64,000 nucleotides of DNA, taken from contig NC_058520.1 in NCBI RefSeq assembly GCF_904849725.1, forward strand, positions 399,045,993-399,109,992, in the 5' to 3' direction. Under the pieces are notes generated by a model. That model saw only the letters and a list, made by a program, of their open reading frames with translations. It was not told the origin of the DNA and ran no database searches. Each line of letters starts with the position of its first letter. Within the stretch, counting starts at the first letter, position 1. Of this stretch, positions 58,062 through 64,000 are shown in pieces. The DNA is from Hordeum vulgare subsp. vulgare (Eukaryota; Streptophyta; Magnoliopsida; Poales; Poaceae). Made by a program: the position numbers and the translations under genes.

Positions 58062-59868
58062 TGTTGGGGAACGTCGCATGGGAAACAAAAAATTTCCTAC
58101 GCGCACGAAGACCTATCATGGCGATGTCCATCTACGAGAGGGGATGTGTGATCTACGTACCCTTGTAGACCGTACAACAGAAGCGTTAGTGAATGCGGTT
58201 GATGTAGTGGAACGTCCTCACGTCCCTCGATCCGCCCCGCGATCAGTCCCACGATCTAGTGCCGAACGGACGGCACCTCCGCGTTCAGCACACGTACAAC
58301 TCGACGATGATCTCGGCCTTCTTGATCCAGCAAGAGAGACGGAGAGGTAGAAGAGTTCTCCGGCAGCGTGACGGCGCTCCGGAGGTTGGTGATGATCTCG
58401 TCTCAGGAGGGCTCCGCCCGAGCTCTGCAGAAACGCGATCTAGAGGTAAAACCGTGGAGATATGTGATCGGGCTGCCGTGGCAAAGTTGTGTCAAATCAG
58501 CCCTAAAACCTCCGTATATATAGGGGGAAGAGGGGGAGCCTTGCCTTGGGGTCCAAGGACCCCTAAGGGCTTCGGCCGAGCCAAGGGGGGCAGCCCTCCC
58601 CTTCCAAACCGAGTCCAACTAGGTTTGGAAGGAGGAGTCCTTCCCCCTTTTCCCACCTCCTCTTTTTTTTCTTTTCTCTTTGATTTTTCTTCCTATGGCG
58701 CATAGGGCTCTTTTGGGCTGTCCCACCAGCCCACTAAGGGCTGGTGTGCCACCCCCAATGCCTATGGGCTTCCCCGGGGTGGGTTGCCCCCCCGGTGAAC
58801 TCCCGGAACCCATTCGTCATTCCCGGTACATTCCCGGTAACTCCGAAAACCTTCCGGTAATCAAATGAGGTCATCCTATATATCAATCTTTGTTTCCGGA
58901 CCATTCCGGAAACCCTCGTGACGTCTATGATCTCATCCGGGACTCCGAACAACATTCGGTAACCAACCATATAACTCAAATACGCATAAAACAACGTCGA
59001 ACCTTAAGTGTGCAGACCCTGCGGGTTCGAGAACTATGTAGACATGACCCGAGAGATTCGTCGGTCAATATCCAATAGCGGGTCCTGGATGCCCATATTG
59101 GATCCTACATATTCTACGAAGATCTTATCGTTTGAACCTCAGTGTCAAGGATTCATATAATCCCGTATGCCATTCCCTTTGTCCTTCGGTATGTTACTTG
59201 CCCGAGATTCGATCGTCAGTATCCGTATACCTATTTCAATCTCGTTTACCGGCAAGTCTCTTTACTCGTTCCGTAATACAAGTTCCCGCAACTTACACTA
59301 AGTCACATTGCTTGCAAGGCTTGTCTGTGATGTTGTATTACCGAGTGGGCCCCAAGATACCTCTCCGTCACACGGAGTGACAAATCCCAGTCTTGATCCA
59401 TACTAACTCAACGAACACCTTCGGAGATACCTGTAGAGCATCTTTATAGTCACCCAGTTACGTTGCGACGTTTGATACACACAAAGGATTCCTCCGGTGT
59501 TAGTGAGTTATATGATCTCATGGTCATAGGAACAAGTACTTGACACGCAGAAAACAGTAGAAACAAAATGACACGATCAACATGCTACGTCTATTAGTTT
59601 GGGTCTAGTCCATCACGTGATTCTCCTAATGACGTGATCCAGTTATCAAGCAACAACACCTTGTTCATAATCAGAAGACACTGACTATGTTTGATCAACT
59701 GGCTAGCCAACTAGAGGCTTGCTAGGGACAGTGTTTTGTCTATGTATCCACACATGTAAATGAGTCTTCATTCAATACAATTATAGCATGGATAATAAAT
59801 GATTATCTTGATACAGGAATTATAATAATAACTATATTTATCATTGCCTCTAGCGCATAATTCCAACA
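58062..59868 (-). repeat. A3 5' LTR
   Basis: 1807 bp. On the plus strand it starts TGTTGGGGAACGTCGCATGG and ends CATAATTCCAACA. TATA TATATATA at 58515-58522. Confidence 0.92.
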
Positions 59869-59873
59869 ACCCC

Positions 59874-60240
59874 ACCCACACAAGACGTCGACCCCTCTTT
59901 TTAATCCCTTGGATAAAATTACGCAAGTCATGCAAACTGGTTGTGTTCCAAGCGCACCCGGTGGCTTCCGACACCATGCTTTACGCGAATCGTGCGATGA
60001 TGCATCAAAAAAGGATATCGTCGCAATCCTCGTCTTCACCGCACCAAACACATTTGACCATTGTCTTGCATTTATCTCTTTTGAACCTCGTCCCCACTAG
60101 GTATTCGGTTTCTGGCCACTTGCCATAAGATTTTTCAAGTCTTTGCCGAAATTCTAGCTTTCCATATCCCCGTGAACCCCTCTCTAGGTGCGCATCTAAA
60201 TATTTCTTTAGAATGAGACCCCGGGCTAGTCCTGCCACTG
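59874..60240 (-). pseudogene. LINE reverse transcriptase zinc-binding tail
   Basis: On the minus strand: L-A-R-G-L-I-L-K-K-Y, K-L-E-F-R-Q-R-L, W-P-E-T-E-Y-L-V-G-T-R-F. Then V-K-C-V-W-C-G-E-D-E-D-C-D-D-I-L-F, an RT zinc-binding motif, followed by G-I-K-K-R-G-R-R-L-V-W-V-G. It joins the 48640-49137 piece across the A3 insertion. It is a decayed plant L1-type element; an unrelated transposon gene with a zinc motif is the alternative. Confidence 0.6.
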
Positions 60241-60803
60241 CATTTCTGTTATCGCTTATATATGATACGTCAAATGGTTGGATGAGTCAGTGATAGGGAC
60301 TGGTAAGCTAGCACGTGATAGCTTGAAGGAGGAACGCGTCTATGGAGTATTGTGCGCTTGAAAAAATATGCTCCCTTCACAAGGGCTTTTTCTCGTTTTT
60401 CTTCTTTTTTGTTTTGTTTGAGTTTTTATCTTTTCACGCAGGTTTTTTGTCCATTCTCCAGGTTTTCTGTTTTACATGAATCTCATCAAAACTCTCTACT
60501 TGCGACAAGTGACGGATGCGCTATGTCAATCCCATTGTAAATATTAAAGGCCTTTGGGTGTAATGTCTTCTTTTTTATAGGGCGCCAACACGCCATGTAG
60601 CGTACTTCCTCTTGTTTCTTTCCCCAACTCTAGACTCTAGGCGGTTAGGGCAAATTTCCCCTCTAGGCTTCACAGGAGAGCTTGTGGATTTATCTCCCTT
60701 CTATGAGCCGTTCCGACAACCAGTGGCGGGGAGGGGAATCCCGATGCCTCTGCTCTGATTAGTATATTAGGTTAGTTTTTAGTGTCCTTGATAGTGCGGC
60801 ACT
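60241..60803. other. Unassigned spacer
   Basis: T-rich and AT-rich. GCACT (60799-60803) would be the left TSD of the next element if the element is complete beyond the window. Nothing else recognised. Confidence 0.35.
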
Positions 60804-62321
60804 TGTGAAAGCACAATTTCTCCCTAAGGTGGTTTTGGTAATTAATAACAACAAACGTATCATTGAACTAATGATCTTATCCAAGTATATTTTAGAAAAG
60901 TTCAAAGATGCATTGGCTAAAGGATTGTGAGGAGAAACCCCTTGATGCAGGGAAAGGAATAGGATTAGCTCAAGTTTCAAGCAAGAGGACTCTACATTTT
61001 ATATTTGTGAGAAATCACTTTTGAGTACATAGGAAAGAGAATACTATTAAAAGGGGGTGAGCTATTATGATAAATTGGTTGCTCAAGTGCTTTGAGATAG
61101 CCACCAAAAATACTCAACATTTCTCTCACGAAATCTGTGTCCAAAGTCCACACAACAAAATCGGTGCCACCAGGTTTTTCCATTCGTGTCTACCAATTTT
61201 CCAAGTGACACATCCTTCGCCAAACCCTAATCTCTCAGTACCACCAACTTTCATATAAGTTCCACCGAAAGACAGTGACCAACTTTCTGGTATCTCTGTT
61301 TCAAGAATAGGAATTTCCGAGTTTGGAATTGGTACCACTGAGATTTGGAAACTGTCCTAGGTCATCGTATCGGTACCACCGAGATTCATATATCAGTCTC
61401 ACGGAGAATTCAAAAGTTGCCACATTTAGTGCAACTCGGTACCACCGAGATTCATTTCGGTGTCACCGAGTTGGGAAATAATATTGTAATGGTTGGATTT
61501 TGGGAGATGCCTATATATACCCCTCCACAACCTCTCATTCGCAGAGGAAGCACTCAGAACACACACACACACACGCACTTACCAGATCCATTTTTCTGAG
61601 AGAGATCCACCTACTCATGTGTTGAGATCATAATATTCCAATCCATACATTTGAAACTCGATATCTAGCCTCCCCAAGTTGCTTTCCACAAAATCAATCT
61701 CTCCTACCCATGCTAAATCTATGAGAGAGTGTTTGAGTGTTGAGGAGACTATCTTTTGAAGCACAAGAACAAGGAGTTCATCGTTCTACCACATCTATTA
61801 CCTTTTGGAGGGTGGTGCCTCCTAGATTGGTTAGGTGTCGCTTGGGAGCCTCCTACTTTGTGTTGTGGAGTTGAACCAAGAAGTTGGTAAGGGCAGGGAG
61901 ATCGCCTACTTCGCGAAGATCTACCCGAGTGAGGTTAGTACTTCGTGGGCGTAAGCCATGGTGGAATAGACAAGGCCGCTTCTTCGTGGACCCCTTGTAG
62001 GTGGAGCGCTCGTGGACTCTCACGGTTGTTATCCTCCGTGGGCTGAAGTCTCCACTAACGTGGACGTATGATAGAAACACCTACCGGAACCACGCCAAAA
62101 ATCACCGTGTCAATCTTTGCGTTTGATCTTCCTTCCCTACCCTCTACATTACATTTGCATGTCTTTACTTTCCACTGCCATACTCTTAGATATGCATGTG
62201 TAGGGTGAACTTGAAAGTCATAATTGCTAAAACTGACCCACGACTAAAATTGGGAAAAGGCTAAGTTTTTATTTTGTCAAGTAGTCTAATCACCCCCTCT
62301 AGACATACTTAGGATCCTACA
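60804..62321 (+). mobile_element. Copia element 5' LTR (third LTR family)
   Basis: 1518 bp, from TGTGAAAGCACAATTTCTCC to TTAGGATCCTACA. It is followed by GTGGTATGAGAGC (62323-62335), one base from the Met-tRNA primer site TGGTATCAGAGC, and by a gag at 62375. The TATA box CCTATATATACCC is near 61510, preceded by a palindromic minisatellite. An (AC)n run lies at 61559-61575. Confidence 0.85.
61310..61465. repeat. Short palindromic repeat, CGGTACCACCGA type
   Basis: Five or more copies of GGTACCACCGAGATT and GTGTCACCGAG variants at irregular spacing, ending about 45 bp before the LTR TATA box. Confidence 0.8.
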
Positions 62322-62322
62322 A

Positions 62323-62335
62323 GTGGTATGAGAGC
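62323..62335 (+). other. Primer binding site of Copia element
   Basis: GTGGTATGAGAGC, complementary (one mismatch) to the 3' end of initiator Met tRNA, two bases after the LTR end. Confidence 0.75.
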
Positions 62336-62374
62336 TTTGGTATCCATTGCATTGGTTTCACAACCTAGGAGAGT

Positions 62375-64000
62375 ATGGCATCTAGTGAGGGAAAATACCA
62401 CCGTAGAGGTCCATATTATGATGGTACAAACTTTGCTAGTTGGAACCATAAGATGAAAATGCATATTCTTGGTCATAACCCCGCCATTTGGGTTTTTGTT
62501 CGTGTTGGTGCGCAAGGTGATTTCTTCGGTGATGGAAGGGAATTAGATCGCGATGTGGAAGAATTAGAGATGATGCAATACAATGCTCAAGCCCGCGACA
62601 TTCTATTCAACTGCTTGTGCCCCGAAGAATTCAACAAAATTAGTCGCCTTCAGAATGCTAAGGAAATTTGGGATACTTTGGTTGATATGTACGAAGGTAC
62701 TAAATCCGCCAGGGAATCTAAGTTGGATGTGCTACAAAGTCATCTTGACAAGTTCAACATGAAGGATGGTGAAGGAGTCGCTGAGATGTACTCTAGGCTA
62801 GCTCTCATTACAAATGAGATTGCTGGCTTAGCAAGCGAAGAGATGGCTGACAAATCCATTTTCAAGAAGATACTTAGATCCTTGGATGGAAGATACGACA
62901 CCATGCAAATTGATCTAGATGATGCCAAACTACAAGGATCTGAAGCCAACAGAAGTCATTGGAAGGATTGTCACTCATGAAATGTCACTCAAGGACAAAG
63001 ATGAGTTGCACAACAAGTCAAGCGGTTCTTACAAAGCTTCAAGTGATACTCAAGACAACCTTGTTACCAATCAACAGACAAACCTCATGGTCAGAAAATT
63101 CAACAAGTTCTACAAGAGTTGAGGCAAAGAGAGAAGCTCAAGCTCAATATATGAAGAAAATCGTTCATCTAGCCGTGACCGAAATTGCTACAATTGTGGA
63201 AAGCCCGAACAATGTTCCAATGAGTGATTGGCTCCCCACTAATAGAGGGAATAGTCACCTAGAAGATGAAGCTTAAGAGAAGAGTCACCTCGCAGAGAGA
63301 GAAGGAGTAGAGAAGATCGCTATGAACGAAGACACTCCCAGAGAAGTAAGGAATCGGAGAAGAAGGAAAAGTACACCAAGAGCCACTCAATAAGAAGACA
63401 TCAAGCTCATATTGGTGAATGGGTATCCGGCTTCGAGTCCGACAACCAATCCGAGAGAAGCTACCACTCCAACTCCGACTATAGTCAAGATGAAGGTGTT
63501 GACGGCCTTGCACTCGTTTCCTCCAAGTCCTATGACATATTTAATTCACCAAATGAAGGATTTGGAAACTGCTTCATGTAAAAAGGCCCCAAGGTATCAC
63601 ACCTCGAATATCTTGACTTCAGTAGTGATGAGGATAATTTGTTAGGAGAAGATGACTTGCTCTTTGATAAGACTAGTGATAACATTGAAAATGAACTTGA
63701 TAATAACCATGCTAGTCAAGAGAAGTCGAATGATGATGACAAGAAAGAGATTGAACGACCAACTAAAGAATTAAACATTCTTAAGTTAGTTGATGAAACT
63801 ACTCTATAAGATCATAGAGAGCTTGCAAGAACTCATGAGAAGCTACGCTTTGAGAAGCTAAATTTAGAGCAAGAGCATGAGTTTCTAAAAGCAATCAATG
63901 ATGATCTTCAAAAGAAGAGCTTTTCTTATCTAGCCAAACGATTACTCTTGTCTACCTTTGTTCCACAAGTTAAACCTAAGAACACTAGTAACAAAGGCAA
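62375..64000 (+). pseudogene. Copia gag (UBN2-type), decayed, runs off window
   Basis: ATG at 62375, then 201 codons: Y-Y-D-G-T-N-F-A-S-W-N-H-K-M-K-M-H-I-L, L-C-P-E-E-F-N-K-I, E-I-W-D-T-L-V-D-M-Y-E-G-T. This is the gag capsid fold of plant Copia elements. A +1 frame change near 62930 moves into P-T-E-V-I-G-R-I-V-T-H-E-M-S-L. There is a stop near 63119. A zinc knuckle at 63186 reads C-Y-N-C-G-K-P-E, but Gln stands where His is expected and a TGA (63225-63227) where the last Cys is expected. Coiled-coil-like Glu/Lys-rich sequence continues to the window end. Non-functional; pol lies outside. Confidence 0.82.

Larger units (their letters stand above)
49143..59868 (-). mobile_element. Angela-type Copia element A3 (minus strand)
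   Basis: Flanked by ACCCC (49138-49142, 59869-59873). The 5' LTR is 58062-59868 and the internal region 52777-58061. The 3' LTR is 49143-49936 plus 51757-52776 (1814 bp when joined), split by a solo LTR. The two LTRs look about 98-99% alike, apart from a 12-bp difference near 49320/58240. It is the best-preserved element in the window; gag-pol is broken by one stop and two frameshifts. Confidence 0.92.

Noticed and set aside
1..64000. A new defence, biosynthetic or other multi-gene system
   Set aside because: Apart from two eukaryotic transcription-related genes, all recognisable coding sequence belongs to transposable elements. No operon-like or clustered set of unknown genes is present.

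Overview
The window is nuclear DNA of a grass, almost certainly a Triticeae species (wheat, Aegilops, barley or a relative). The evidence is the repeats. Long terminal repeats (LTRs) of the BARE-1/WIS-2/Angela type (start TGTTGGAAATATGCCC, end CCCCAACA) occur many times. There are also Stowaway MITEs, a PIF/Harbinger DNA transposon, chromovirus-type Gypsy elements, and nested insertions flanked by 5-bp target site duplications (TSDs). No prokaryotic, organellar or viral genes are seen, and no CRISPR array or rRNA/tRNA gene.

Layout. (1) 1-10819: a minus-strand Copia remnant, then a Harbinger transposon whose transposase gene is cut by two solo LTRs, with a third solo LTR upstream, then a GC-rich unclassified repeat with degenerate GTAGCAAAA motifs. 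(2) 10820-40107: a minus-strand Gypsy chromovirus arranged as LTR-internal-LTR-internal-LTR-internal. The first internal region carries a Gypsy LTR fragment that itself carries a solo LTR. The middle LTR carries an Angela-type element (A1, 19528-36564), and A1 carries a second one (A2, 22735-31315). (3) 40108-49137: a gene island of about 9 kb. It holds a five-exon TAF7 gene (TFIID subunit 7, plus strand) and a convergent, intronless, short bromodomain plus ET-domain gene (GTE/BET type, minus strand), with two Stowaway MITEs between them. (4) 48640-60240: the tail of a non-LTR retrotransposon, split by a minus-strand Angela-type element (A3, 49143-59868). A3 has a nearly open gag-pol, and its 3' LTR contains a solo LTR in opposite orientation. 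(5) 60804-64000: the 5' LTR and decayed gag of another Copia element that runs off the window.

The only likely host genes are TAF7 and the bromodomain gene; both products act in RNA polymerase II transcription. Everything else supported here is transposable-element sequence. Insertion order follows from nesting and TSDs. Matching or near-matching TSDs were read for AGTTC/AGTAC, GGAGT/GGCGT, GTGAG/GCGAG, CTCGC, CACAA, CGAAA, ACCCC and (with a short filler) CAGTC.

The most unusual points are these: the tandem Gypsy array that ends 67 bp upstream of the TAF7 ATG; A2, whose LTRs are nearly identical although its coding interior is dead; short-palindrome minisatellites placed just upstream of the TATA box in three LTRs; and the inverted LTR-in-LTR arrangement in A3.
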